The notes under the pieces are model-generated. The model did not search any database. It saw nothing but the letters and a program-made list of their open reading frames with translations, and was not told the DNA's origin. The translations under genes were made by a program, and so were the position numbers. This document shows positions 39,104-47,954 of a stretch of DNA of 64,000 bases, one piece after another. The stretch is from contig NZ_BMID01000001.1 in assembly GCF_014641655.1 (NCBI RefSeq), forward strand, positions 806,001 to 870,000, in the 5' to 3' direction. This DNA is from Pseudoblastomonas marina (GTDB lineage: Bacteria > Pseudomonadota > Alphaproteobacteria > Sphingomonadales > Sphingomonadaceae). Numbering within the stretch: position 1 is the stretch's first letter; each line of letters opens with the position of its first letter.

Positions 39104-39418
39104 CTAGGCTTCGCGGCGGGCGTCGTCCTCGCGAGCCGCGACGGCTCCCGCCATCCGCGCATCGAGCAGGCGGCAGATTCCGAGCCAGTGGTCGTAAGTC
39201 TCTCGATCGCCGCGGAAAAAGGCGTCCTCGGCCTTTTCCCGAGCGGCATCGGCAGCACCGAGGCCGTGGCGCGCGAAGTGCTTGAGCGCCGCGCGCAGCA
39301 GTGCGTCGCTTTCGGCGGTGGCGGCGCCGTCGTTCGCGGCAAAAGAAGATATCTGCGTACCGAAGAACCGGTCGAGCGAGCGGCGCCCGCCCTTTGCAGC
39401 GCTGAATCGGATCGTCAA
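39104..39418 (-). CDS. Small conserved-looking protein of unknown function
   Basis: A 104-residue protein. The start is TTG 39418, with AGGAG seven bases upstream on the minus strand, a convincing site. The sequence is basic at the N terminus (FSAAKGGRRSLDRFF), then helical and Ala-rich: LLRAALKHFARHGLGAADAAREKAEDAFF, then TYDHWLGICRLLDARMAG. No membrane segment, signal peptide or known motif is visible. It is a single gene between the GGDEF-EAL gene and a cell-wall hydrolase gene. The good ribosome site and helical, charged pattern support a real protein. Confidence 0.55.
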   Translation of the reverse strand: MTIRFSAAKGGRRSLDRFFGTQISSFAANDGAATAESDALLRAALKHFARHGLGAADAAREKAEDAFFRGDRETYDHWLGICRLLDARMAGAVAAREDDARREA

Positions 39419-39548
39419 AATCTATCTCCTGGCACGTCCGGGCCGCGCTCGCCTTAATGCGAATCCGGCGGGTCGGGTGCGTTGGAGAATCGCCTAGCCT
39501 CAAGGCCTGAAGCCTTCGTCTCGCGGGATGGTTAAGCGGCCATTTACC

Positions 39549-40652
39549 CTAATCTTCGGAGGGCTTGGCGGCAGGCGTGCGCCAGCGTCCGCTGTCGCGA
39601 TATTCGGGGCGTACCGTGCCACCCCCGGGCAATCGGTCGTCGCGCGGGGCGGGTGACGCCGAGGGCGCCGGCGCGGGGTCTCCGGGGCGCCGGTCGAGCG
39701 CACGCGGCGCGGGCGGCAGGCGGTCGTCGGTTTGCGGGGGCGCGGCCGAAGCAGGCGCCACTTGTGGCAGGTCATCGAGCGGGTCGGGCATCCGCGAATC
39801 GTTCGCCCGGACCGCCGAGATGGTCGGTTCGTCGCCGCGATAGTTTGTTGCGAAGGCGCGCAGTCTGCCGGCGCTGCCGGGCAGGACGTAGAAACGGTGC
39901 GCGCCGATCACCGTCAGCGTCGCGAGCCGGGGCGCCCAGTACGGGTTCACCGCCAGCGTGTGGTAATGCGTCGCAAGCCCGGCCGGTGCATGGACGTAGC
40001 CGCTTAGCGCGGCGCGGGCGATGTCCTGCGCCTTGTTCCAGGCCGAGCGCGAGGGGCGCCGCGCGAGGCTCCCGTCGCAGGTGAAGCTGAACTGGCACCC
40101 GGTCTTGCGCGTGCTGCCTTGGAACACCACCCCACAGACCGAGCCCGGCCAGGAGGCATGTTTGACCCGGTTGAGCACGACCTGTGCGACCGCGCGCTGG
40201 CCGCTGTCCGATTCGCTCGCGGCTTCGTAATAGATGGCCTGCGTGAGGCAGGTCAGCGCGCGGCGTTGGTCGGTCGCCGATCCCGCGCGACGGAAGGCGG
40301 CGGCGATGGCGGAGGGAGCGGAAGTGGCGCCTTCGCCCCCGGCGTCGGGAGCCGCCACGCTGTCGGCCTCGAGGTAGTAATAGGCCGACCCAGGGAAGTT
40401 CCAGCCTTCGCGCTCGAACGGCATCCGCGCGACCACCGGGCCGCTGCCCCCAGCGGGAATTTCGGTCACCGCGCCCCAGCGCATGTCCATGTCGGTCGTT
40501 GCGGCCAGCGCGGGGACGCCGATCGCCACCAGCAGCGCGAGCCCCCAGCGCGGATCGATCCGGCGGCGCGCGGCCTTGCGCCGGGCCGCAATCTCGGCCC
40601 GCCGCATGGCGATATCGACCCGGTCGCGGGGCCCTGTAACGCGCGCATCCAT
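39549..40652 (-). CDS. Cell wall hydrolase, SleB (Hydrolase_2) family
   Basis: A 367-residue protein with a basic cytosolic N terminus, one membrane anchor (WGLALLVAIGVPALAATT, residues about 37-54), and a SleB-type lytic domain from residue 130 to 260. The domain has LTCLTQAIYYEAASESDSGQRAVAQVVLNRV, with the catalytic Glu in IYYEAASE, then SVCGVVFQG and CQFSFTCDG. A Pro/Asp/Arg-rich unstructured tail of about 90 residues follows. SleB-family enzymes cut the glycan of peptidoglycan. In a non-sporing bacterium it probably helps cell-wall remodelling from the periplasmic side. It is divergent from the B12 riboswitch locus. Confidence 0.85.
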   Translation of the reverse strand: MDARVTGPRDRVDIAMRRAEIAARRKAARRRIDPRWGLALLVAIGVPALAATTDMDMRWGAVTEIPAGGSGPVVARMPFEREGWNFPGSAYYYLEADSVAAPDAGGEGATSAPSAIAAAFRRAGSATDQRRALTCLTQAIYYEAASESDSGQRAVAQVVLNRVKHASWPGSVCGVVFQGSTRKTGCQFSFTCDGSLARRPSRSAWNKAQDIARAALSGYVHAPAGLATHYHTLAVNPYWAPRLATLTVIGAHRFYVLPGSAGRLRAFATNYRGDEPTISAVRANDSRMPDPLDDLPQVAPASAAPPQTDDRLPPAPRALDRRPGDPAPAPSASPAPRDDRLPGGGTVRPEYRDSGRWRTPAAKPSED

Positions 40653-40734
40653 GCTGCCGCCTTAGCCCAGCTAAGTTAACATTGCAGCGTCTCTTGTGCG
40701 CTGCGGAAGGCGGCGCTAATCGGGGCCCAGCGTC

Positions 40735-40920
40735 ATAGGTTGTCCCGCGCCAAGGAAGACTTGGGGCCGGACCGAAGAGGGAAGGAGGTGCGAAACCTCC
40801 GCTGCCCCCGCAACTGTGACCGGGGAGGCCGTTCCCGAGATGCCACTGCCGCGTGCGCCTGCACCGGTGGGAAGGCGGGAAAGGCCGGCGATCCGGGAGC
40901 CAGGAGACCTGCCTGCGACG
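40735..40920 (+). promoter_or_regulatory. Cobalamin riboswitch
   Basis: The conserved blocks of the AdoCbl-type riboswitch occur in order. GGAAGGAGGTGCGAAACCTCC is approximated at 40789-40800 and its neighbours (GGTGCGAAACCTCCGCTGCC), then CCCGCAACTGTGA, then GCCACTG, and the B12 box AGCCAGGAGACCTGCC at 40898-40913. It lies about 105 bases upstream of btuB on the same strand, so it should switch off the uptake operon when cobalamin is plentiful. Exact ends are approximate. Confidence 0.93.
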
Positions 40921-41022
40921 TGTCGTTCCGCGGCCGGGCGGGGTGTACCGGAAGCAGGCGAGAGCCGCGATCTTCGCGCGCTTTCCGTCATGAGCGATAT
41001 GTTCGCGAATGACGGAGGAATA

Positions 41023-42930
41023 ATGCGTAAATTTCTGTTTTTGTTGAGCGTTTCGGCGCTACTTCCCAGTATTTCCCAAGCGCAGGAAAGCGCGGCACCG
41101 CTCGTCGAGAGCGATGGCGCGGACGAGGATGCGCGCACGCTCACAATCACCGGCGACGGTTTCGCGGCGAGCACCGAGCTGACCGGCGAGAGCGTCTCGA
41201 TCCTCACGCGCAGCGAGATCGAAGAAGTGCAGGGTGCCGATATCGTCCGCGTGCTGACCCGCACGCCGGGCGTAGCCGCGAGCCGCAATGGCGGGGTCGG
41301 CAGCTTCACCGGCATACGGCTGCGCGGGGCCGAGGCAGAACAATTGCTGGTGCTGGTCGACGGGGTGCGGGTGGCCGATCCGGCAGCGCCTGGTGCGGGA
41401 TTCGATTTCGGGAACCTACTGCCCGGCACGGTAGGCCGGATCGAATTGCTGCGCGGATCGAACTCGACGATCTGGGGCAGCCAGGCGGTCGGCGGCGTGC
41501 TGCTGGTCGAAGGGCGCGAGTTCGACGGGGCGGAGGCGAGCGTCGAATACGGCGCACGCGATACGCTCTATGCGACCGCCGCGCTCGGGCTCGAAGGCGA
41601 GCGCTACGGGCTGACCTTCTCGGGCGGCCATTACGACACCGAGGGGTTTTCCTCGGCCGCCGCCGGAATCGAAGCCGACGGCTACCGCCAATGGCAGGCG
41701 GGCGCTCGCGGTCGCTTTGCGCTGACCGACACGCTCGACGTGGTCGCCAGCGCGCGCCATGCAGACAGCCGGCTCGAGATCGACGGCTTTCCTGCACCCG
41801 CGTTCACGCTCGCCGACACCGCGGGGTTCCAGGAAACGCGCGAGAGCAGCGGACGGATTGGCCTCGACTATGGCGGAGAAAGGCTGAACCTCACGGCGTC
41901 GTTCTCGCTCTCCGACACCGACCGCGACACCTTCGATCCCGGCTTCGGCACCGAACCGAGTTTCTCCACACAGGGCCGCAGCGAGCGTGCCGAACTGCGC
42001 GGGCGCTATTTCCTCAAGCCCTATGTCGTCGCGATCGCCTTCGGTGGCGAGGCCGAGTGGAGCCGCTTCTCCTCGAGCTTCGATCCGCAGCAGGACGCCG
42101 AGATCGTCGGCGCCTATGCCCAGCTCGAATATCGGGTGCGGCCCTTGGTGCTCAATCTCGGCGTCCGGCGCGACGAGCATGACCGCTTCGGCGGCGCGAC
42201 CAGCCTTGGTGCCGATGCCGCCTGGTTGCTCGGCGATGGCTGGAGCGTGAAGGCCAGCATGGGCGAGGGCTTCAAGGCGCCGACGCTGTTCCAGCTCTAT
42301 TCGGACTACGGCAACGCCGCGCTCGAGCCCGAACGCAGCGTCAGTTACGATATCGGAATCGAGAAGGGCGCGCGGCGTTCGGGCCGGTTCCATTTCGCCG
42401 TGACCGCATTCCAGCGCGACACCGAAGACCAGGTCGATTTCGTGTCGTGCTTCGGCGTCACCGGCGGGATCTGCACCGATCGCCCGTTCGGCACCTACGA
42501 CAATGTCGGGCGGGCCCGCGCGCGCGGCGTCGAAGCCGAAGCGACCGTCGGCCTGTGGGCGAAATTCGAGGCCGGCGCGGCCTACACCTATCTCGAGACC
42601 GCGAACCGCACGCCGGGTTCGGCCAATTTCGGCAACCGGCTCGCGCGCCGTCCCGACCATGCGCTGACCGTGTGGGGCGACTGGCGCACTCCGCTCGACG
42701 GGCTGACGCTCGGGTTCGACATCCGCATGGCGTCGGAAAGTTTCGACGACGCAGGCAATTTCAACGCGCTCGACGGCTACGCTACCGCCGACCTGCGCGC
42801 ACGCTACGATCTCGGCCCGGTCGAACTGTTCGGCCGGATCGAGAATGTGGGCGACGCGCAATACCAGACCGCCGCCGGCTACGCGCAGGCCGGGCGCGGC
42901 GCGTTCGTCGGGGTGAGGGCGGGCTATTGA
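41023..42930 (+). CDS. btuB: TonB-dependent cobalamin receptor BtuB
   Basis: A 635-residue outer-membrane receptor. ATG 41023 follows GGAGGAATA, and the signal peptide ends around ISQAQES. A TonB-box-like stretch and a plug follow, with VLTRTPGVAASRNGG, IRLRGAEAEQLLVLVDGVRVADP, RIELLRGSNSTIWGSQAVGGVLLV, then the barrel, ending in GAFVGVRAGY with a C-terminal aromatic. It binds cobalamin outside the cell and passes it through with TonB energy. The riboswitch directly upstream and btuFCD downstream support the substrate. Its TGA overlaps a TTG that is the probable start of btuF. Confidence 0.92.
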   Translation: MRKFLFLLSVSALLPSISQAQESAAPLVESDGADEDARTLTITGDGFAASTELTGESVSILTRSEIEEVQGADIVRVLTRTPGVAASRNGGVGSFTGIRLRGAEAEQLLVLVDGVRVADPAAPGAGFDFGNLLPGTVGRIELLRGSNSTIWGSQAVGGVLLVEGREFDGAEASVEYGARDTLYATAALGLEGERYGLTFSGGHYDTEGFSSAAAGIEADGYRQWQAGARGRFALTDTLDVVASARHADSRLEIDGFPAPAFTLADTAGFQETRESSGRIGLDYGGERLNLTASFSLSDTDRDTFDPGFGTEPSFSTQGRSERAELRGRYFLKPYVVAIAFGGEAEWSRFSSSFDPQQDAEIVGAYAQLEYRVRPLVLNLGVRRDEHDRFGGATSLGADAAWLLGDGWSVKASMGEGFKAPTLFQLYSDYGNAALEPERSVSYDIGIEKGARRSGRFHFAVTAFQRDTEDQVDFVSCFGVTGGICTDRPFGTYDNVGRARARGVEAEATVGLWAKFEAGAAYTYLETANRTPGSANFGNRLARRPDHALTVWGDWRTPLDGLTLGFDIRMASESFDDAGNFNALDGYATADLRARYDLGPVELFGRIENVGDAQYQTAAGYAQAGRGAFVGVRAGY

Positions 42931-43802
42931 GGATTGCTTTCGCCTCGCCGTCCCCGCGCAGGCGGGGATCCAGGGCGGCCTGGCGCGCGCTCCTACTCTG
43001 GATTCCCGCCTGCGCGGGAATGACGATGGGGTGTGTGGAGGTACCGCAACCGGAAACCGAAGAACTCCGCATCGTCAGCCTCAACCCCTGTTCCGACGCG
43101 ATCCTCGCCGAGATCGCGCCCGACAAGCTCGCTGCGGTCTCGCATTACAGCCACGATCCCGCCGCCAGTTCGTTGGACGTGCGCGAGGCGCGCCGCTGGC
43201 CCGCCACGGCTGGGACGGTCGAGGAGATTGCCGCGCTCGATCCCGACCTCGTGGTCGCCACGACCTTCCTCCCGCCCGCCACCGCGCAGGCGCTCGAGCG
43301 GCTCGGCTACCCGGTCGCGCGGATCGGGATCACCGCGACGGTCGAGGAAAGCATTGCCCAGATCCGCGAGCTGGCGGCGCTGGCCGATGCGAAGGATGCG
43401 GGCGAAGCGCTGGTCGCCGAAATCGAGGACGCGCTGGCCGCTGCCGAAGGTGCGGGCGATCCAATCCCCGCGCTGGTGTGGCAGGCGGGCGGGATCGTTC
43501 CGGGAGAGGGGACACTGATCGTCGACCTGCTCCGCCGCACAGGTTTCGCCCACGCCGCCGCCGCGCGCGGGCTGGGGCAGGCCGACCGGCTCGGGCTCGA
43601 AGCCGTGCTCGCCGATCCACCAGCGCTGATCCTCGCCGCCGGTTCGCCGACCGCGGAGGAAGACCGCGCGCTGTTCCACCCGGTGATCGACAGCGCGGGC
43701 ATCGAGCAGCGGCGGCTCGCCTCGAACCTGCTCTATTGCGGTGGTCCGACGATCATCCGCGCGGCCGAGCGGTTGCGGGCGATCAGGGAGGGTATCGGCT
43801 GA
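42927..43802 (+). CDS. btuF: Cobalamin-binding periplasmic protein (BtuF-like)
   Basis: An ABC-transporter binding protein of the BtuF/FecB type: SLNPCSDAILAEI, VSHYSHDPAASS, LDPDLVVATTFLPP, LVWQAGGIVPGEGTL and the closing GGPTIIRAAERLRAI. The start is unusual. TTG 42927 overlaps the btuB TGA and has GAGGG seven bases upstream. Reading from there passes through an inverted dispersed repeat (42950-43024), which then supplies the only plausible export signal (a run of Arg, then ALLLWIPACAGMTMGC). ATG 43020 or 43026 would give a protein without an export signal. About 291 residues from TTG 42927. It binds B12 in the periplasm and delivers it to BtuCD. Confidence 0.8.
   Translation: MRIAFASPSPRRRGSRAAWRALLLWIPACAGMTMGCVEVPQPETEELRIVSLNPCSDAILAEIAPDKLAAVSHYSHDPAASSLDVREARRWPATAGTVEEIAALDPDLVVATTFLPPATAQALERLGYPVARIGITATVEESIAQIRELAALADAKDAGEALVAEIEDALAAAEGAGDPIPALVWQAGGIVPGEGTLIVDLLRRTGFAHAAAARGLGQADRLGLEAVLADPPALILAAGSPTAEEDRALFHPVIDSAGIEQRRLASNLLYCGGPTIIRAAERLRAIREGIG
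42950..43024. repeat. Inverted pair of GC-rich palindromic repeats (REP/BIME-like)
   Basis: The left arm (42950-42973) and right arm (42998-43024) are near-perfect reverse complements: GTC, CCCGCGCAGGCGGG and ATCCAG read inward. Each arm contains its own CCCGC...GCGGG palindrome. The right arm, translated in one frame, gives WIPACAGMT, a string familiar from dispersed repeats in proteobacterial genomes. It overlaps the start of btuF and forms part of its coding sequence. Confidence 0.85.
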
Positions 43803-44756
43803 ATGCGCCGCCCGGTCCCGATCCTCCTGCTTGCCATCGCCCTCGCACTGCCGCTCTCGCTGCTGGCAGGGAGGGTCTGGCTCGATCCAGCCACCACACC
43901 CAATGCAACGGTGATCCTAGCCGAATTGCGCCTGCCGCGCGGGGTGCTCGCGTTGGTGGTGGGCGCCGGGCTAGGCGCGGCGGGGGCGGCGATGCAGGGC
44001 TATCTGCGCAACCCGCTCGCCGATCCGGGCCTGTTCGGGATCGCGCCAGGCGCGGCGCTCGGCGCGGTGCTGAGCTTCTGGCTCGGCTATGCCGCGCAGC
44101 CCTACGCGCTTCCGGCCTTCGCGCTGGTCGGCGCGGGCGGGGCGATGGCGCTGCTGTCGCTGATCGCGGGACGCGGCAATTCGGTGTTGCTGTTCACGCT
44201 TGCGGGAATGATGATCGCCAGCCTCGCGGGTGCGCTGATGAGCCTCGCGATCAGCCTTGCCCCCAATCCGTTCGCGATGAGCGAGATCGTGACCTGGCTG
44301 ATGGGCGCTTTGACCGATCGCAGTTGGAGCGATGTCTGGCTCGCCGCGCCGTTGATCGTGATCGGTATCGCGTTGTTGCTGCTCGCCGGGCGCGGGCTCG
44401 ATGCGCTGACGCTGGGCGAGGAAGCGGCGCGCAGCCTCGGGATGGAGCCGCGCGCGCTGCAATGGCTGCTGATCGGCGGGGTGGGCCTGACCGTGGGGAG
44501 CGGCGTGGCGGTCGCCGGGATCATCGGCTTCGTCGGGCTGATCGTGCCGCACCTGGTGCGCCCGCTGACCGATCGTCGACCGTCTTCGCTGATCCTCCCG
44601 AGCGCGCTCGCCGGCGCGCTGCTGGTGCTCGTGGCCGACATGCTGTGCCGCATCCTGCCGCTGGCGAGCGAGTTGCGGCTCGGGATCGCGCTGAGCCTGA
44701 TCGGCGCGCCCTTCTTCCTTGCGCTGTTGCTGCGCATCCGCCGCGAGACCGTGTGA
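43803..44756 (+). CDS. btuC: Cobalamin ABC transporter permease (BtuC, FecCD family)
   Basis: A 317-residue permease with about nine or ten hydrophobic segments. The family blocks are visible: LRLPRGVLALVVGAGLGAAGAAMQGYLRNPLADP (cut here into LRLPRGVLAL and AGAAMQGYLRNPLADPGLFG), TWLMGALTDRSWSD, and the ATPase-coupling loop GIIGFVGLIVPHLVRPL. Two copies make the channel of a type II importer. ATG 43803 directly follows the btuF stop, and its own TGA overlaps the ATG of btuD (TGATG). The transported compound is inferred from the riboswitch and btuB. Confidence 0.93.
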   Translation: MRRPVPILLLAIALALPLSLLAGRVWLDPATTPNATVILAELRLPRGVLALVVGAGLGAAGAAMQGYLRNPLADPGLFGIAPGAALGAVLSFWLGYAAQPYALPAFALVGAGGAMALLSLIAGRGNSVLLFTLAGMMIASLAGALMSLAISLAPNPFAMSEIVTWLMGALTDRSWSDVWLAAPLIVIGIALLLLAGRGLDALTLGEEAARSLGMEPRALQWLLIGGVGLTVGSGVAVAGIIGFVGLIVPHLVRPLTDRRPSSLILPSALAGALLVLVADMLCRILPLASELRLGIALSLIGAPFFLALLLRIRRETV

Positions 44757-45514
44757 TGCTGTGCGCGGACAATATCACGCTCGGCGATCGCCTGGACGGG
44801 GTATCTGCCGGGATTGCGCCGGGCCGGATCACCGCGATCTGCGGCCCGAACGGGGCCGGCAAGTCGAGCCTGTTGTCGGTGCTCGCGGGCTTGATCGCGC
44901 CAGATGCTGGCGCCGCCGAGCTGGACACGACGCCGATTGCCGACCTTTCGCCGCGGGCGCGGGCGCGCGCGATCGGTTACCTCCCGCAAACGCCCGAGGT
45001 GGCGTGGGACGTCACCGTCGAGACGCTGGTCGATCTCGGTCGCTTGGCGTGGCGCGGGGGGCCGCTGGCGAAGCGCCGTAGCGGTGGCGCCGATGATGCC
45101 GCCGCGATCGAGACCGCGCTCGATGCGATGGAGTTGCAGGATTTGCGCACCCGTCCGCTCTCGCGCCTGTCGGGCGGCGAGCGCAGCCGGGCGCTGATGG
45201 CGCGGGTGCTGGCGGGTGCGCCGCAGTGGATCCTCGCCGACGAGCCACTCGCCAATCTCGACCTTGCGCACCAGCTCGCGCTGCTGCGGCTCCTGCGCCG
45301 CGAAGCCGATGCCGCGCGCGGCGTGGTGCTGGTGATGCACGACCTTGCGCTGGCGATGAACCATGCCGACGAGGTGCTGGTACTCGACGAGGGGCGCCGC
45401 GTCGCGCTGGGCGAGCCCGAAACCGCGCTCTCCGAAAACGTGCTGCGCGAGGTCTGGGGCGTCGATGCCCGCTGGGTCGGCGAGCCGGGCAGCCGCGCGC
45501 TGGCACTTCGCTAG
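44756..45514 (+). CDS. btuD: Cobalamin ABC transporter ATPase (BtuD)
   Basis: A 252-residue ABC ATPase. Walker A is GPNGAGKSS (about residues 35-43), a Q-loop is YLPQTPEVAWD, the signature LSGGERSRALMARVLA, Walker B WILADEPLANLD, and the switch His is in VMHDLALAMNHAD. Its shape fits the BtuD/FecE class. It is the last gene of the riboswitch-btuB-btuF-btuC-btuD unit and is followed by a strong hairpin. All four parts of the importer needed on both membranes, except TonB itself, are therefore here. Confidence 0.93.
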   Translation: MLCADNITLGDRLDGVSAGIAPGRITAICGPNGAGKSSLLSVLAGLIAPDAGAAELDTTPIADLSPRARARAIGYLPQTPEVAWDVTVETLVDLGRLAWRGGPLAKRRSGGADDAAAIETALDAMELQDLRTRPLSRLSGGERSRALMARVLAGAPQWILADEPLANLDLAHQLALLRLLRREADAARGVVLVMHDLALAMNHADEVLVLDEGRRVALGEPETALSENVLREVWGVDARWVGEPGSRALALR

Positions 45515-45521
45515 ATACGAA

Positions 45522-45547
45522 AAGGGCGGACCCGCGGGCCCGCCCTT
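45522..45547 (-). terminator. Hairpin terminator between btuD and the M3 peptidase gene
   Basis: Arms AAGGGCGG (45522-45529) and CCGCCCTT (45540-45547) form an eight-base perfect stem; the loop contains a further CCCGCGGG palindrome. On the minus strand it is followed by TTTTCG, so it best fits the end of the peptidase transcript. It may also stop the B12 operon from the other side. Confidence 0.75.
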
Positions 45548-45567
45548 CGTTCCGGTTGCGATGCGGC

Positions 45568-47841
45568 TTACTGGCCGCTGTCGCCGACTTCGGCCGGGCC
45601 GTCATCGGCCACTTCGCTGTCGACCGCCTCGTCGCCACCCGCGAGCAGGCCGCGCGCTTGCAGCATCGGGGTGACGTCGGGCTGGCGGCCCGCGAAGTTC
45701 TCGAACATCTTGAAGTAGTCCATCGTCCCGCCGCGGCTGAGCACGGTCTTGCGATAGTGATCGCCGTTGGCGCGCGTCAGCCCGCCATTGTCGAGGAACC
45801 ACTTGCGGCTGTCGCGATCGAGCATCTCGGTCCACAGATAGCTGTAGTAACCGGCGGAATAGCCTGCCGGCGAGCTGAAGATGTGGTTGAAGTAGGTGCT
45901 GCGATAGCGCGGCGGGACGAGGTCGATCTCGAGCCCCAGTTCGGTCAGCGACTGGCGTTCGAACGCGTCGACCTTGGCCGGCGTGTCGAGCGCGGCGGCT
46001 TCGGCCGGCGACAGCGCGGCCCACTTCATGTCGAGCAGCGCCGCAGTCACGACTTCACCGAAATCGTAGCCCTGGTTGAACTGCGCCGCAGCCTCGATCT
46101 TGTCGATCAGTTCGGCCGGGATCGTCTCGCCGGTCTGGTAGTGCTTGGCGTAGTTCGACAGCACCGAGGGATAGGTCGCCCACATCTCGTGGACCTGGCT
46201 CGGATACTCGACGAAGTCGCGCGCGGTCGCGGTGCCCGACAGGCTTTCGTACTTCTGGTCGGCGAAGAAGCCGTGCAGCGCGTGGCCGAATTCGTGAAAC
46301 GCGGTGTTGACCCAGTCGAAACTGACCAGCTGCGGCTCGCCCGCCGGGGCCTTGGGGATGTTGAGCACGTTGTAGATCACCGGCTTCGTGCCCCAGAGAT
46401 AGCTCTGGTCGACGAAGTTGCTCATCCACGCGCCGCCGCGCTTGGACGGACGCTGGAACGGATCGAAGTAGAACAGGCCGAGTTCGCTGCCGTCGGCGTC
46501 GAACACGGTGTAGGTCCACACGTCTGGGTGGTAGACGGGCAGGTCGGTGCGACGCTCGAAGGTCAGGCCGTAGAGCTTTTCCGCCATGTAGAAGATGCCG
46601 TCCTCGAGCACCTTGTCGAGCTGGAAATACTCCATCACGGCGTCTTCATCGAGCTCGTAACGCTCGGCCTTCACCTTGTTGGCGTAGCGATACCAGTCCC
46701 ACGGCTGGACGTCGAAATCGCCACCTTCGGCTTCGATCATCTCGTTGAGCAGCGCGGCTTCGCGGCGCTGGGTCGCGGCCAGCGCGGGGACCATCTGGCC
46801 CATGAAGTCGAGCGCTGTGTCGGGCGTCTTCGCCATGCGATCGTACATGGTGTAGCTGGCCCAGTCGTCCTCGCCGAAGATCGCGGCCTTCTCGGCGCGC
46901 AGTTCGGCGATCCGCGCGATCAGCATCCGCGTGTCGATATCGGTCGTGCCGTCGGCGCGGTTGTAGCTGAGCTTGAACAGCTTCTCGCGTGTGGCGCGGT
47001 TCTCGAGGCTCGGCAGGAGCGGCTGCTGCGTCGTGTTCTGCAGCGCGATCGCGAACTTGCCCGGATAGCCTTTCTCGGTCGCGAGATCGGCCGCGGCCTT
47101 GATGTCGCTGTCGGACAGGCCGGCGAGTTCCTCGCGGGTGTCGACGATCAGCGGCTGTTCGCTCATCGCGGCGCGCGCGGTCTGGCCGAATTCGGTGGTG
47201 AGGGTCGAAAGCTCGGTGTTGATCTCCTTGACCCGCTCGACCTGGGCGTCGGTCAGCAGTGCACCGGCGTGGACCATGCTGTCATAGGTGTTCTCGAGCA
47301 GGGTCGCGTCCTCGGGCGTCATGCTCATCGCGGCGCGGTTGTCGTAGACCGCCTTCACGCGGGCGAAAAGTTCGGGATTCAGCGTGATGCTGTCGCCATG
47401 GGCCGACAGGCGCGGGCTGATCTCGGTGTTGATCTCGTCGAGCCGGTCGGTGGTGTTCGAACCCGACACGGCGAAGAAGACGCGGCCGACGCGGCCGAGC
47501 ATGCGGCCCGACTTCTCGAGCGCGACGATGGTGTTGTCGAAGGTCGGCGCGGCGGGATTGTCGATGATCGCCTGCACTTCGGCCTTCTGGATCGCCATAC
47601 CCTGCTCGAAGGCGGGGATGTAATCGTCTTCCGAAATCTTCGTGAAATCGGGGGCGAGGAAGGGCAGGTCGCTGTCGGACGCGAAATAGCCGGTGCCTTC
47701 GGGGATGTTCACGGCGGTGACGCCGGTGTCGCCGTCGATCGTGGCGGTGGTTTCGGTGCTGTCGATGCCGCTGCCGTCATAGGTGGCGCAGCCTGCAAGC
47801 AGCGCGGCGGAGGCGGTGGTGGCGAGTAGGCGGTAAAGCAA
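45568..47841 (-). CDS. dcp: Peptidyl-dipeptidase Dcp-like M3 metallopeptidase (lipoprotein)
   Basis: A 757-residue M3-family zinc peptidase. The zinc site HEFGHALHGF lies near residue 516, and the extended C-terminal block around YSYLWTEMLDRD near 660 completes the active site as in Dcp and oligopeptidase A. The start is TTG 47841, with AGGAG eight bases upstream; it opens a lipoprotein signal LLATTASAALLAGC, so the enzyme is probably tethered in the periplasm. M3 peptidases cut short peptides, releasing dipeptides from the C-terminal end. It is a single gene with its own terminator. Confidence 0.9.
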   Translation of the reverse strand: MLYRLLATTASAALLAGCATYDGSGIDSTETTATIDGDTGVTAVNIPEGTGYFASDSDLPFLAPDFTKISEDDYIPAFEQGMAIQKAEVQAIIDNPAAPTFDNTIVALEKSGRMLGRVGRVFFAVSGSNTTDRLDEINTEISPRLSAHGDSITLNPELFARVKAVYDNRAAMSMTPEDATLLENTYDSMVHAGALLTDAQVERVKEINTELSTLTTEFGQTARAAMSEQPLIVDTREELAGLSDSDIKAAADLATEKGYPGKFAIALQNTTQQPLLPSLENRATREKLFKLSYNRADGTTDIDTRMLIARIAELRAEKAAIFGEDDWASYTMYDRMAKTPDTALDFMGQMVPALAATQRREAALLNEMIEAEGGDFDVQPWDWYRYANKVKAERYELDEDAVMEYFQLDKVLEDGIFYMAEKLYGLTFERRTDLPVYHPDVWTYTVFDADGSELGLFYFDPFQRPSKRGGAWMSNFVDQSYLWGTKPVIYNVLNIPKAPAGEPQLVSFDWVNTAFHEFGHALHGFFADQKYESLSGTATARDFVEYPSQVHEMWATYPSVLSNYAKHYQTGETIPAELIDKIEAAAQFNQGYDFGEVVTAALLDMKWAALSPAEAAALDTPAKVDAFERQSLTELGLEIDLVPPRYRSTYFNHIFSSPAGYSAGYYSYLWTEMLDRDSRKWFLDNGGLTRANGDHYRKTVLSRGGTMDYFKMFENFAGRQPDVTPMLQARGLLAGGDEAVDSEVADDGPAEVGDSGQ

Positions 47842-47954
47842 GAGATTCTCTCCTGGAAATTGGACGGACGAAATGTAGGGGTCCGTCGCTTGTTAGATGG
47901 TCGCGCTTGAACCGCAGATGTCCGACGGATTCAAGGGTAAAGCTCGGCGCGGGC

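Noticed and set aside
43020-43802. btuF starting at ATG 43020 or 43026
   Set aside because: Possible, but the product would have no export signal and there is no ribosome site; TTG 42927 has both.
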